Source: JAWKIW01 sp046331175
GTDB lineage: Bacteria; Actinomycetota; Acidimicrobiia; Acidimicrobiales; Acidimicrobilacustridaceae
Length of the DNA stretch: 64,000 nucleotides
Assembly (NCBI GenBank): GCA_046331175.1
Contig: JAXLRI010000005.1
Location: 62,001 to 126,000, forward strand
Direction: 5' to 3'
The translations under genes and the position numbers were made by a program. The notes beneath the pieces were generated by a model. It was not told where the DNA came from, searched no databases, and was given only the letters and a program-made list of their open reading frames with translations. Shown piece by piece: positions 15,247 through 23,835 of the stretch (its first letter is position 1; every line of letters starts with the position of its first letter).

Positions 15247-16362
15247 TCAGCGCTTCTGGCGGCCGCCGGGGCGGTCGTCGTACAGCGAGCGGGCGGCCTT
15301 CGAGGCCTGGCGGCCGGTGCGCTTGCGCTGGCGCTCGGCCTCGACGCGCCGCTGGTCGGTGGTGGCCAGCTCGTCGGTGAGGGCGACGTAGCGGGCCACG
15401 CGGTCGGCCGGCAGCGAGCCGTCGGCCACAGCGGCCTGCACCGCGCACCCCGGCTCGTCGACGTGGCCGCAGTCGCGGAAGCGGCAGTCCTCGGCCACCG
15501 CCTCGACGTCGGCGAAGACCTGGGCCACGCCCTCCCACGCGTCCACCAGCCCGACGCCGCGCAGGCCGGGCGTGTCGACGAGGACCCCACCGCCCGGCAC
15601 GGGGAACAGGTCGCGGCTGACGGTGGTGTGGCGGCCCTTGGCGTCGCCGTCGCGCACGTCGCCGGTGGCCGCCGCGTCGCGGCCCACCAGGGCGTTGACG
15701 AGTGTCGACTTGCCGGCGCCCGACTCGCCCAGCAGCGCGGCGGTGCGGTCGGGGTGCAGGCGGGCGCGCAGGTCGTCGAGCCCGTGGCCCGTGCGGGCCG
15801 ACGTGGCCACCACGTCGGTGCCCGGTGCCACCTCGGCCAGTCGGGCCACCACCTCGTCGAGCACCCTCTCGTCGACCACGTCGGCCTTGGTCGCCACCAC
15901 CACCGGCACCGCCCCGCCGTCCCACGCCAGCGCCAGGGTGCGTTCGATGCGGCCCGGGTGCAGCGGGCGGTCGAGGCCGTGCACGACGAAGACGACGTCG
16001 ACGTCGGCGGCCAGCACCTGGTCGGCCCGGCCGAGGGCATCGTTGCGGGCCAGGCGCGACCACCGGGGCAGGACGGCGGTGACCGCCGGCGGGTCGGTGG
16101 CCTCGTCGGTGCCCGCGTGCAGGGCGAGCCAGTCGCCGGTGGTCGGCGTGATCGGGGGGCCGCCGTCGGGGTCGGGAAACGAGTCCAGGGCGACCGAGGA
16201 CGGGCCCACCGCCGTCTGCACCTGGGCGTGGGTGTTGTCGACCCGCACCACTCGGGCGGGGATGTCACCGGGCCGGTCGACCGCCGCGAACAGGGCGGCG
16301 ACGCGGTCGCTCCAGCCCCAGTCGCGCAGGTCTCCCTCGTCGGCCACGCCCCAGTCTCGCAC
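15247..16362 (-). CDS. rsgA: Ribosome small-subunit GTPase RsgA
   Basis: A 371-residue circularly permuted GTPase that helps mature the 30S subunit. Motif order is diagnostic: G4 TKAD at residues 158-161 comes before G1 GESGAGKS at 212-219 and G3 DTPG at 263-266. An N-terminal OB-like part (residues 33-100) and a C-terminal zinc site (CRFRDCGHVDEPGC, near 310) complete the family layout. A basic tail ends GGRQKR. It is a single gene, divergent from the SDR gene, with 126 bases between their starts. Confidence 0.95.
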   Translation of the reverse strand: MRDWGVADEGDLRDWGWSDRVAALFAAVDRPGDIPARVVRVDNTHAQVQTAVGPSSVALDSFPDPDGGPPITPTTGDWLALHAGTDEATDPPAVTAVLPRWSRLARNDALGRADQVLAADVDVVFVVHGLDRPLHPGRIERTLALAWDGGAVPVVVATKADVVDERVLDEVVARLAEVAPGTDVVATSARTGHGLDDLRARLHPDRTAALLGESGAGKSTLVNALVGRDAAATGDVRDGDAKGRHTTVSRDLFPVPGGGVLVDTPGLRGVGLVDAWEGVAQVFADVEAVAEDCRFRDCGHVDEPGCAVQAAVADGSLPADRVARYVALTDELATTDQRRVEAERQRKRTGRQASKAARSLYDDRPGGRQKR

Positions 16363-16488
16363 CCGACCCGTGGTGGGCCCGTCGACGGTCCCGAGTCACG
16401 AGCTAGCCAGCAACCACCAGCCGCGACCCGCGCGCGCTCCTTCGACGATCCGGGCGCGCCGACGCCGGCGGTGCACCAGACTCTCGCC

Positions 16489-17379
16489 GTGCCCGGCATC
16501 CACCCCGTCGACCTCCACGGCCGCACCATCGTGATCACCGGCGGCAACGCCGGGATCGGGCGCGAGGCCGCCGTCTCCCTCGCCCGCATGGGGGCCAACG
16601 TCGTGATCACCGCCCGCGACCCGATCCGCGGCGGCCAGGCGCGCGAGTACGTCCGGTCGCGGTCGGGCTCCGACGCCGTCGAGCTCGGCTCGCTCGACCT
16701 CGCCTCCTTCGCGTCGATCCGCGCCTTCGCCGAGTGGTTCCTCGAAGGCCACGACCGCCTCGACGTGCTCGTCAACAACGCCGGCGGCATCCTGTCGAAC
16801 CGCCTCCTGACGAGCGAGGGCCTGGAGATGACCTTCGGCGTGAACCACGTCGGCCACGCCCTGCTCACCTCGCTCCTCCTCGACCGCCTCACGGCCGACG
16901 CGCCGAGCCGCATCGTGAACCTGGCGTCGATCGCCCACCGCTTCGGATCGATGCACTGGGCCGACCTCCAGTACGAGCGCAGCTACGTCGGCACCGTCGC
17001 GTACAACCAGTCGAAGCTGGCCAACGTGCTGTTCACCGCCGAGCTGGCCCGCCGCCTCGCGGGCACCGGCGTCACGGCGATGTGCTGCCACCCCGGCCCC
17101 GTGCGCAGCGGGTTCGGCGCCGACAGGGACACCCGCGGCGTCGAGCGGTTCTTCCTCGGCATCGCCCGCCCCTTCGAGATCTCCCCCCGCTGGGGGTCGC
17201 GGGTCATCACCTACCTGGCGTCCCAGCCGCTGCCCGACGACGCCGCCGGCGGCTACTTCGTCGGCGGCTACCTCGGGCGCTCGGCCCGGCACCGGCCGTC
17301 CAAGGAGGCCCGCGATCCGGCGGCCGCCCGGCGCCTGTGGGACGTCACCGAGCAGCTGATCACATCCGCCTCCCCCTGA
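16489..17379 (+). CDS. Short-chain dehydrogenase/reductase (retinol dehydrogenase-like)
   Basis: A 296-residue classical-type SDR oxidoreductase. The cofactor motif is TGGNAGIG near residues 16-23, with NNAGG near 97 and the catalytic Tyr172-x-x-x-Lys176 in YNQSK. The Arg in TARDPIRG after strand 2 favours NADP(H). The closest named relatives are human-retinol-dehydrogenase-like SDRs (MTFGVNHVGHALLTSLLL), and its substrate is unknown. The start is GTG at 16489; another in-frame GTG six codons upstream is possible. It is followed by a strong terminator-like hairpin. Confidence 0.88.
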   Translation: MPGIHPVDLHGRTIVITGGNAGIGREAAVSLARMGANVVITARDPIRGGQAREYVRSRSGSDAVELGSLDLASFASIRAFAEWFLEGHDRLDVLVNNAGGILSNRLLTSEGLEMTFGVNHVGHALLTSLLLDRLTADAPSRIVNLASIAHRFGSMHWADLQYERSYVGTVAYNQSKLANVLFTAELARRLAGTGVTAMCCHPGPVRSGFGADRDTRGVERFFLGIARPFEISPRWGSRVITYLASQPLPDDAAGGYFVGGYLGRSARHRPSKEARDPAAARRLWDVTEQLITSASP

Positions 17380-17389
17380 GGCCCCCCTG

Positions 17390-17440
17390 CGAACTTTGGA
17401 GGATCCGCGTCACCCCTTGGCGCGGATCCTCCAAAGTTCG
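17390..17440. terminator. Perfect 20-bp intergenic hairpin
   Basis: The arm CGAACTTTGGAGGATCCGCG (17390-17409) pairs perfectly with 17421-17440 around an 11-base loop, 10 bases after the SDR stop. There is no T-run, so it may end transcription by stem strength alone or be a mobile-type palindrome. Confidence 0.7.
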
Positions 17441-17510
17441 GCGCGGGTGGGTCGGCGCGGGTGGGTCGGCACGGGTGGGTCGGCACGGGTGAGTCGGCAC
17501 GGCTGGATCG
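17441..17510. repeat. Five 14-bp tandem repeats
   Basis: GCGCGGGTGGGTCG and close variants occur five times directly after the hairpin at 17390-17440. The copies drift toward the distal end. The unit holds a GGGTGGG core. The rest of the gap to 17601 shows no gene. Confidence 0.8.
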
Positions 17511-17601
17511 GGTCGGGGGCCGGGGCGCGGGGTGACCCGGCGACCGCGGGCTGCGCCCCGGCCGTCTCACCGCGCGTCGCGTCAAAGTAGGGTGCGCCGC
17601 C

Positions 17602-18195
17602 ATGGATCTGCGGTTCCCGAGCGAGCAGGACTTCCTCGACGAGCGGCGGGCGCTGCTCGCCACCATCGAGTCGCTCACCGACGACGAGTTCGATTCGGCC
17701 CCCACCCTGTGCGACGGGTGGGCGCCCCGCGACGTCCTCGCCCACCTCATCGGCATCGACACGTCGCTGGCCACCTACGCCACGTCGCTCGGCCGCATCG
17801 GCCGGGCCAACGAGGAGATCGTCGCCCGGGCCCGCTTCCGCTCGCGCGAGGAGCTCACCGAGCAGGCCCGCTCGTGGGCCGAGTCGCCCGCCCTCACCAC
17901 CCGTCCGCTGTCGTGGTTCTACCTGGGCGACCTCGCCATCCACCACCAGGACATCCTGCGGGGCCTCGGCCGCGAGCGCCCCCTCCCGCTGCCGGTGCGC
18001 GACGCGCTCCTGCGCGAGGGCGCGTTCCTCGGCGCGCCCCGCCTGCTGCGCTACCGGATCGTGCCCACCGACGGCGGTCGCCCCGTCGGGCGCGGCCAGG
18101 TCGTGCGGGGCACGAGCGAGGCGCTGGCCCTCTGGCTCACGGGCCGCAAGGGCCTCGAGGACGAGCTCACCTTCGTCGAGCCGATCGCCGGCTGA
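17602..18195 (+). CDS. DinB-like / maleylpyruvate isomerase-family protein (TIGR03083 type)
   Basis: A 197-residue protein of the actinobacterial DinB-like four-helix family, many members of which use mycothiol. It opens with the typical EQDFLDERRALLATIESLTDDEFDSAPTLCDGWAPRDVLAHLIG, where the His of VLAHL is the first metal ligand. WFYLGDLAIHHQDILRGLG near residue 110 supplies the other two His. This metal triad is intact, so it is probably a thiol-dependent isomerase or transferase; the substrate is not known. ATG start with no strong ribosome binding site. Confidence 0.8.
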   Translation: MDLRFPSEQDFLDERRALLATIESLTDDEFDSAPTLCDGWAPRDVLAHLIGIDTSLATYATSLGRIGRANEEIVARARFRSREELTEQARSWAESPALTTRPLSWFYLGDLAIHHQDILRGLGRERPLPLPVRDALLREGAFLGAPRLLRYRIVPTDGGRPVGRGQVVRGTSEALALWLTGRKGLEDELTFVEPIAG

Positions 18196-18242
18196 GCGCC
18201 GGATGGGCGCCGCCGGACGGGTGATCCGCCGCCGCCCGGGGT

Positions 18243-19319
18243 TCAGGGTCCGGCGGGCCGCGACGCCACCACGTAGGCCCGCAGGAGCCCGGCCCCGGGC
18301 TCGGGGTCGTCGATGGTGACGCAGAAGCGCCGCCCGTCGACCAGGTCGATGACGAGGGCGGGACCGCCCCGCAGCACGACGGCGCTGCGGCCCGGCATGA
18401 TCCGGTAGCCCCAGCCGCCCCAGCGCAGCGGGTCGATGTCCTCGGCGCTGACCGCGGCGATGGCGGTGAGCGCGACGTGCTTGCGCGGCCAGCCGAGGGG
18501 CCCGAACCGCACGTCGAGCCCGCTGTGGTCGACGACGACGGTGATGGACGCCAGCGGCGCCGTGCACAGCGCGCACAGGGCCAGCACCAGCCCGGCCGGC
18601 CACGCGAACACGGCGATGAAGGCAGCCGAGACCAGGCTCACCACCGTCAGGGTCAGCAGCCACGAGGCGGTGAGGTGCTGGTGCCAGACGGGGCGCTCGC
18701 CGGGCCGCAGCGCCACCGTGGGCACGCCGAGCAGCCGCTCGGCCTCGCTGCCCGGCCCCACCTCGGTCGGAGCGCCCGGCACCCCGGTGGCGCCCGCCAC
18801 GGGAGCGGCGGCGGTGGCGACGACGGCGGGCACCTCGGGCGGGGCACCGGCCAGGGCCCACCCGAGCACACCGAAGAAGGCGGCGACCAGCACGACCAAC
18901 ACGATGGCGACCGCCGGCAGGTGGGCGCTGGCCGCGCTGGGCTGGTCGACGTTGACCCCGACCGTGAGGGCCAGGACGCAGGCGTTGAAGGCCGTGACCG
19001 CGCAGCACCACGCCATGGCCGCCCGCTCGGCTCGGAACCGCACGCGCCGGTCGCGGCCGACGAGCACGGCGACCGCGCCCAACGCCCAGGTGATCAGGGC
19101 CAGCGGCAGGACGACGACGTACAGCTGGGACAGCGACATCGTCCCGTTGGTGGTGCCGTCGAAGGTCCAGTGGGTGGCCATGGGCGCCGGGAGCCGGGCC
19201 TGGACCGACGACGCCCAGGCGACCACCCCGCCGAGGAGGGCGGCGGGCACGACCGCCACGCCCAGCACCAGGCGGGCCGCGCCGACGCCATACCTGGGGT
19301 GCTGCTCGGGATCCGCCAT
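18243..19319 (-). CDS. DUF1648-type integral membrane protein
   Basis: A 358-residue membrane protein. It has about six hydrophobic segments: residues 12-33, 65-87, 102-122, 133-157, then after a Pro/Gly-rich loop 225-245 and 248-265. The first loop (LPAPMATHWTFDGTTNGTMS) matches the DUF1648 pattern LPxxxxxHWxxxGxxD. The C-terminal 90 residues are a soluble domain (VVDHSGLDVRFGPLGWPRKHVALTAI) like a membrane-proximal PH-type sheet. Related proteins regulate sporulation or immunity in Firmicutes, but this one is unknown. It is followed on the same strand by the DUF4436 gene region upstream. Confidence 0.7.
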   Translation of the reverse strand: MADPEQHPRYGVGAARLVLGVAVVPAALLGGVVAWASSVQARLPAPMATHWTFDGTTNGTMSLSQLYVVVLPLALITWALGAVAVLVGRDRRVRFRAERAAMAWCCAVTAFNACVLALTVGVNVDQPSAASAHLPAVAIVLVVLVAAFFGVLGWALAGAPPEVPAVVATAAAPVAGATGVPGAPTEVGPGSEAERLLGVPTVALRPGERPVWHQHLTASWLLTLTVVSLVSAAFIAVFAWPAGLVLALCALCTAPLASITVVVDHSGLDVRFGPLGWPRKHVALTAIAAVSAEDIDPLRWGGWGYRIMPGRSAVVLRGGPALVIDLVDGRRFCVTIDDPEPGAGLLRAYVVASRPAGP

Positions 19320-19477
19320 CGGCCCCCCATGATGACGGCCGGGGGCGGCCGGGCCGAGGGGATTTCGACCCGACCTGATGTCCGGGCGCGGCCGCCCGGA
19401 CGCGCCGGCGCCCCGATCACGGTGGTGCGATCGGGACGCCCCGCGATGTGGTCAGGCGGTGGGGGTCGACGTGTCGA

Positions 19478-20445
19478 TCAGTCGGGGCCGCGTCGCAGGT
19501 ACAGGACCAGCATCGAGACCAGCGACAGGGCGACGATGATGTCGCAGGGGAAGAAGCCGTAGAAGTCCGACAGCACGCCCGGTGGCGGGATGCCCGGCTG
19601 GAAGCTGCGCAGGGCGGCCGGCATGGCGAACAGCACGACGGCCATCATCGACATGATCGCGAGTTCGAACTTGCGTCGCCGCCCGATGACCCACAGGCCG
19701 ATGAACAGCACGCCGAGGGCCAGGGCCCACATGACGAACGTGACCAGCAGCGAGAAGAACTTCGCCGAGGGTGCCCGGGACACGTTGAACTTGATGTCGA
19801 TGATGTCGGCGCCGCCCGTGTCGCCGGCGGTGGCCTCGACGACGGTGTAGGCGGGCACGTTCGTGTAGACGGTGATCTGGGCCGGCACGACGGTGCCGGC
19901 TCGGGTTCGGTGGTCGTGGTCGTCGGCGCCGCCGTGGTGGTGGTGGAGGCGGCCTTCTCCTGGGCCGCCTTGGCCTTGGCGGCGGCGGCCGCCTCGTCGC
20001 TGACCGTCGTGAACTCGAGCCCGATCTCGCTCTCGTACTTGTCCCACGGATAGGCGCTGACGGTGTCGCCGAGCAACGGCACCGCCAGGTCGGTGGCGCC
20101 GAGGGGCTTGCCGGCCTTGAAGTCGATCTGCTTCGTCCCGTCGACGCTGTCGTAGTACAGCGTCACCGGTCGGGACAGCACGCCGTTGTCGTTGTACGAG
20201 CCCTCCGGCGTCATGGCCAGGCGCACGGTCATCTCGGTCTTCAGCGGGTCCACGTTGATGACGGTCGCGTAGGCGGTGATCCCGTCGGTCACCTCGTTGC
20301 CGATCGGCTTGCCCGCCTGGGATGCGGTCAACGAGCTGGCGAAGGTCGCCGTCATGACGCCGACGATGATCGCCACCACGATGACGATCCCCAGTCCGAT
20401 CAACCCGACGCGCGGTCCGCTCGCCGGTTCGTCCGATGTCGCCAT
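19478..20445 (-). pseudogene. DUF4436 membrane protein interrupted by a frameshift
   Basis: The first 180 residues start MATSDEPASGP with a helix (14-38) and continue through DUF4436-like sequence (PVTLYYDSVDGTKQIDFKAG, then SAYPWDKYESEIGLEF) to a Thr-rich linker. There the frame changes: near 19885-19920 the matching C-terminal half (QITVYTNVPAYTVVEAT, then three membrane helices ending VLYLRRGPD) lies in another frame. The original frame continues as meaningless Pro/Ser/Arg sequence to a stop at 19645. So one base has been gained or lost in or near the linker. This could be real decay, a sequencing error in a GC-rich spot, or less likely a programmed shift. Coordinates cover both halves. 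Confidence 0.8.
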
Positions 20446-20600
20446 CGGTGCCCCCTCGTGTGGTCCGCTGCCGCGGGTCGCGACGCGACCCAGCCGCCGT
20501 CAGCGGTGGTCCCCAGGTTCTCGTCGGCTGCGGTGGCCCCACCTTGAGGGGGGCGGCGCCGATCGTCGCTCGCCGGTCGCTTCGGTCGGGTCCGACCGCC

Positions 20601-21374
20601 TCAGCCGCCGGGCGTGCGGGGCACGGCGATCCACACCGACCGGCTGCGGCCGAGCACCCGACCCTCGGCGTCGCTCAGGAGCGCGCCCGACGTGTGCTTG
20701 CGACCCGAAGCCGCGATGGGCCACGAGGTGAGGACGTAGCGCTCGCCGACCACCGGGGCCTCGTCCCAGACCGCCTGCATCGTGCCGAGCACGACCGCCT
20801 GCTCCTCGCCACCGAACACCGACACCGCCTGGCCGCCGGGGCAGTCGAGCGCCGCCCAGATCACCTCGGGCCCCACCCGGCCGTCGGGGCCGGCCACGCT
20901 CGGGTCGGGCGTCCACGGCGCGGCGAACACCGGGTGGTCGTCCACGTCGCTCGGGAGGCGGCCGGCGAAGATCCGCAGGCCGTCGCCCTCGGCCCGGGCC
21001 GGGCCGCACACGAAGCAGTGGGGGAACGGGTGGTCGTCGACCGTCCAGGGCAGGGTGGCGGTGCCGGCCTCGTCCCCCGTCGCCGGGGAGGGCACGGGGG
21101 GCTCGCCGTCACCCGACAGCACCAGGTCGTCGATGCGCCGGCCGCTGGCCACCACCGCGCCGGCGGCGTCGCGCAGCACGACCTGGTCGTCGTCGCGCTC
21201 GACGGCCAGCGCCTCGTCGAGCGGCGGGGGCAGGTGCAGCCGCACCTCGGCGGCCTCGCCCGGACCGGCTCCCAGCAACCGGGCCACCGCCCCCGACGTC
21301 CACCCGCCGTTGCCCGAGGCGCGCGGCCCGCAGTAGCGACCCGGGATCGTGACCGAGGTGGCCGGCGCGCTCAT
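20601..21374 (-). CDS. Hotdog-fold thioesterase-like protein
   Basis: A 257-residue cytosolic protein that I read as a double hotdog fold of the acyl-CoA thioesterase type. Supporting features are NGGWTSGAVARLL near residue 20, HCFVCGPARAEGDGLRIF near 125, and the second half VIWAALDCPGGQAV ... GERYVLTSWPIAASGRKHTSGALL, which has the usual hotdog helix and strands. The HCFVCG cysteine pair is conserved in actinobacterial relatives of unknown function. The ATG overlaps the stop of the preceding metallo-beta-lactamase-fold gene (ATGA), making it the last gene of a four-gene minus-strand operon. Confidence 0.6.
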   Translation of the reverse strand: MSAPATSVTIPGRYCGPRASGNGGWTSGAVARLLGAGPGEAAEVRLHLPPPLDEALAVERDDDQVVLRDAAGAVVASGRRIDDLVLSGDGEPPVPSPATGDEAGTATLPWTVDDHPFPHCFVCGPARAEGDGLRIFAGRLPSDVDDHPVFAAPWTPDPSVAGPDGRVGPEVIWAALDCPGGQAVSVFGGEEQAVVLGTMQAVWDEAPVVGERYVLTSWPIAASGRKHTSGALLSDAEGRVLGRSRSVWIAVPRTPGG

Positions 21375-22204
21375 GCCAGCCCCAGCAGGCGCAGCATCGA
21401 CGGGGGCACGCCGTCGTCGCCGGCCGCCAGCATGGCGGCCCGCTCGACGTTGACCTCGTCGAGGTGGCGGTCGGGCCAGGCGTCCCACGGGCCGGTGGGG
21501 ATCTTGGACGGGTCGCCCTCGGCGTCGGCGCAGGCGTACAGGTAGGCCTGCTGGGCGAGGAGGTCGTCGGGACCGCCCACCGGGCCGATGCCCGGCACGA
21601 TCACCGGGGCCAGGTCGCCCAGCTCGCCGAGGGCGTCGGCCCACGCCAGCGGATCGCCGCCGAAGGCGTTGGGCGTCACCCCGAAGCAGGCCATGGCCCC
21701 GGCCAGCAGCACGCCCCGCTCGGGTAGCAGCACCACGAGGTTCTGCTCGTTCTCGCCCTGGGTCGGCACCACGCAGACGGTGGTGGTCAGCCACGCGGCG
21801 GTGTCGACGGTGTGGGACACCGGGCGGGTGACCAGCTCGGCGAACTCGTCGGCGACGGTGGGGTGCAGGCGGGCGAAGGCGTCGGCGTTGACCGGCTGGT
21901 CGAGCATCGACGAGGTGTGGGACCGGCCGTAGCGCGCCGCCATCCAGAACGTGGGGGAGCCTCCGGTGTGGGCCACGTGGCTCGTGGTGTAGACGGCTCG
22001 CCGGACGGGGAGCGCGAAGCGGTCCAGGGCGGCGGCCAGGGCGGCGCTGTGGGACGGGACGCACAGCGTGTCGACCACGGTGAGGCCGTCGTCGTCGACC
22101 ACCACGGCGGCGTTGGTGCGCGTGTGGCCGGGAGGTCGCTGGAGCCAGGCGTGGACGCCGTCGGCGACCGGGACCAGCTCGGCGTCGGGGGCGTCGGCGG
22201 GCAC
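21371..22204 (-). CDS. Metallo-beta-lactamase-fold protein with degenerate metal site
   Basis: A 277-residue protein with the fold of metallo-beta-lactamases: NAAVVVDDDGLTVVDTLCVPSHS near residue 30, VLLPERGVLLAGAMACF near 165. The metal-binding HxHxDH motif is changed to TSHVAH in the equivalent TTSHVAHTGGSPTF stretch, losing the first His and the Asp. It may hold one metal, use it differently, or be inactive. GTG at 22204 is taken as start, 10 bases after the epimerase stop. In this operon with an epimerase, a NadD-like enzyme and a hotdog protein, an acyl or ester substrate is possible but unproven. Confidence 0.72.
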   Translation of the reverse strand: MPADAPDAELVPVADGVHAWLQRPPGHTRTNAAVVVDDDGLTVVDTLCVPSHSAALAAALDRFALPVRRAVYTTSHVAHTGGSPTFWMAARYGRSHTSSMLDQPVNADAFARLHPTVADEFAELVTRPVSHTVDTAAWLTTTVCVVPTQGENEQNLVVLLPERGVLLAGAMACFGVTPNAFGGDPLAWADALGELGDLAPVIVPGIGPVGGPDDLLAQQAYLYACADAEGDPSKIPTGPWDAWPDRHLDEVNVERAAMLAAGDDGVPPSMLRLLGLA

Positions 22205-22214
22205 GACGCGCAGG

Positions 22215-23144
22215 CTACCGGTCGGCGGTGTCGGCGAGGCCGGGAAGCTCGGGGTGCAGGGCGGCAGCCATGCGGCGGAAGCCGTCGCGCCAGCCGACGC
22301 TCGTGGTGCCGACCAGCTCGTGCATGCGGGTGAGGTCGACGGTGACCCCGCCGATGGTCTGGTCGGTCTCGACGACGAGCGGGTCGAGGTCGACGCCGGC
22401 CAGGTCGGCCAGGTAGGCCACCCACTCCTCGAGCGACACCTGCTCGGCCCCACCCCAGTTCACGATCGTGGCCGGCACCGATGCCGCCGCCAGGAGGCCG
22501 GGGATGGTGGCGATGATGTCGTCGGTGTGGATCGGGTTGAAGAGGTTGGGTCGGTCGGGGTGGACGGGGATGGGCTGGCCGGCCAGCAGCATCTCGAGGT
22601 GGAAGGCGGGCCAGCCGCCGTGGTCGCCGTAGGGGACGTTCAGGCGGGCGATCGTGGTCGGCACGCCGTGCTCGCGGCACACGGTGCGCACCACCGCTTC
22701 GGCGGCGATCTTGGCGATCGAGTACGTCGGCATGATCACGCGGTGGTTGTCGCCGAGCGGATCGGTCTCGGCCAGCAGGTGGCTGCCGGCGTGCTGGTAG
22801 ATGCCGGTCGACGAGCAGTGCAGGAAGGCCGTGGCCGATCGGCAGTGGGCCATCAGCAGGCCGGCCGCCTCGGCGTTGGCCCGCAGGTCGACCTCCCACC
22901 GACCCGACTTCACCACCGCCAGGTTGAGCACGTAGTCGACGTCGCCGGGGACGCCCGACAGGTCGCCGTCGGCGAGGTTCACCGGGATGCACGTGACGCC
23001 CGCCGCCTCCAGGCGGGCTCGGGCAGCTGGGTCGCCGAAGCGGGCCAGCCCGATCACCTCGTTGCGCTCGGCCAGGGCGAGGGTGACGGGGGTGGCCACC
23101 ATGCCGGTGGGGCCGGTGACGAGGATGCGGGCGCCGTCGAGCAT
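22215..23144 (-). CDS. NAD-dependent epimerase/dehydratase (extended SDR)
   Basis: A 309-residue extended SDR. The nucleotide-binding motif TGPTGMVA lies at residues 10-17, and the catalytic YSIAK near residue 141 follows a Ser/Thr pair (CSSTGIY) near 111. The C-terminal half (FNPIHTDDIIATIPGLL, NWGGAEQVSLEEWVAYL) is the usual substrate lobe of sugar-nucleotide or steroid-type members. The substrate cannot be told from sequence. ATG start; it lies nine bases downstream of the NadD-like gene and is probably co-transcribed with the next two genes. Confidence 0.85.
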   Translation of the reverse strand: MLDGARILVTGPTGMVATPVTLALAERNEVIGLARFGDPAARARLEAAGVTCIPVNLADGDLSGVPGDVDYVLNLAVVKSGRWEVDLRANAEAAGLLMAHCRSATAFLHCSSTGIYQHAGSHLLAETDPLGDNHRVIMPTYSIAKIAAEAVVRTVCREHGVPTTIARLNVPYGDHGGWPAFHLEMLLAGQPIPVHPDRPNLFNPIHTDDIIATIPGLLAAASVPATIVNWGGAEQVSLEEWVAYLADLAGVDLDPLVVETDQTIGGVTVDLTRMHELVGTTSVGWRDGFRRMAAALHPELPGLADTADR

Positions 23145-23153
23145 CCGGCGACG

Positions 23154-23753
23154 CTACCCGGGTGCGCCGGCCCCGCCGTCGGCGGCGACGCCCCACACGC
23201 CGCGCCGGCGGGCGAAGGCGGCGGCCTCGGGCAGCATCCACTCGTCGCGCCCCCCACGGACGCCCGTCGCCGACACGTGGTGGTGGTCGGGGTGCACGTC
23301 GAGCTCGACCACCTCGACGGCGATCGACGGGTGGGGCGGCTCGTCGGGCTCGGCCCCGTGGTCGTGGCCGGCCCGGGGGGCGAGGGCGACGGCCGGCAGG
23401 CGGGCCAGTGCGGCGTCACGGGCGGCCGCCGACCCGTCGTACCAGGCGGGGTCGAGCACCTGGGCCCACTTGTCGGCGCCGAGCACGACGGCGTCGTAGC
23501 CGTCGGCGATGTCGGCCAGGAGGCGGTCGTCGGTGACCCGGACGCCCAGCCATGGACGGGTGGCGGCCACGTGCTCCAGCACCGCCACGCGGTCCGCCAC
23601 CGGCACCAGGCCGTCGGGGTGCTTGCCGAGCGCGTCGCGGCTGATCACGAGGTCGACCCGGTCGAGGCCGAGCTGGCGCCGCGCCGCCTCGGCGATGGCG
23701 AGGTGGGCGACGGTCGGCGGGTTGAAAGACCCGGGGTAGGCACCGCGGCGCAT
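23154..23753 (-). CDS. NadD-like nucleotidyltransferase
   Basis: A 199-residue protein of the nucleotidylyltransferase fold, close to nicotinate-nucleotide adenylyltransferase. GAYPGSFNPPTVAHLAIAEAA is the N-terminal signature, with TVAH in place of the more usual HNGH; the Thr variant is known in the superfamily, so activity is possible. VVLGADKWAQVLDP near residue 95 and VSATGVRGG near 165 (counterpart of SSTxIR) complete the site. It ends with a divergent tail. As first gene of the operon it starts with ATG at 23753, 82 bases from the divergent lipoprotein gene. Confidence 0.75.
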   Translation of the reverse strand: MRRGAYPGSFNPPTVAHLAIAEAARRQLGLDRVDLVISRDALGKHPDGLVPVADRVAVLEHVAATRPWLGVRVTDDRLLADIADGYDAVVLGADKWAQVLDPAWYDGSAAARDAALARLPAVALAPRAGHDHGAEPDEPPHPSIAVEVVELDVHPDHHHVSATGVRGGRDEWMLPEAAAFARRRGVWGVAADGGAGAPG

Positions 23754-23835
23754 CGCCGCCGGAGGCTACCGGGGCGCGAACCGGCGGGTGGGGTGCCGAC
23801 CGCCGGCGGGGGCGCGGCAGTAGTGTCGCCCGCTG

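Noticed and set aside
23154..23753. Loss of the HxGH motif in the NadD-like protein as a sign of inactivity
   Set aside because: A Thr-x-x-His form is accepted in the nucleotidyltransferase superfamily, and the later SxTxxR-like motif is present, so inactivity cannot be claimed.
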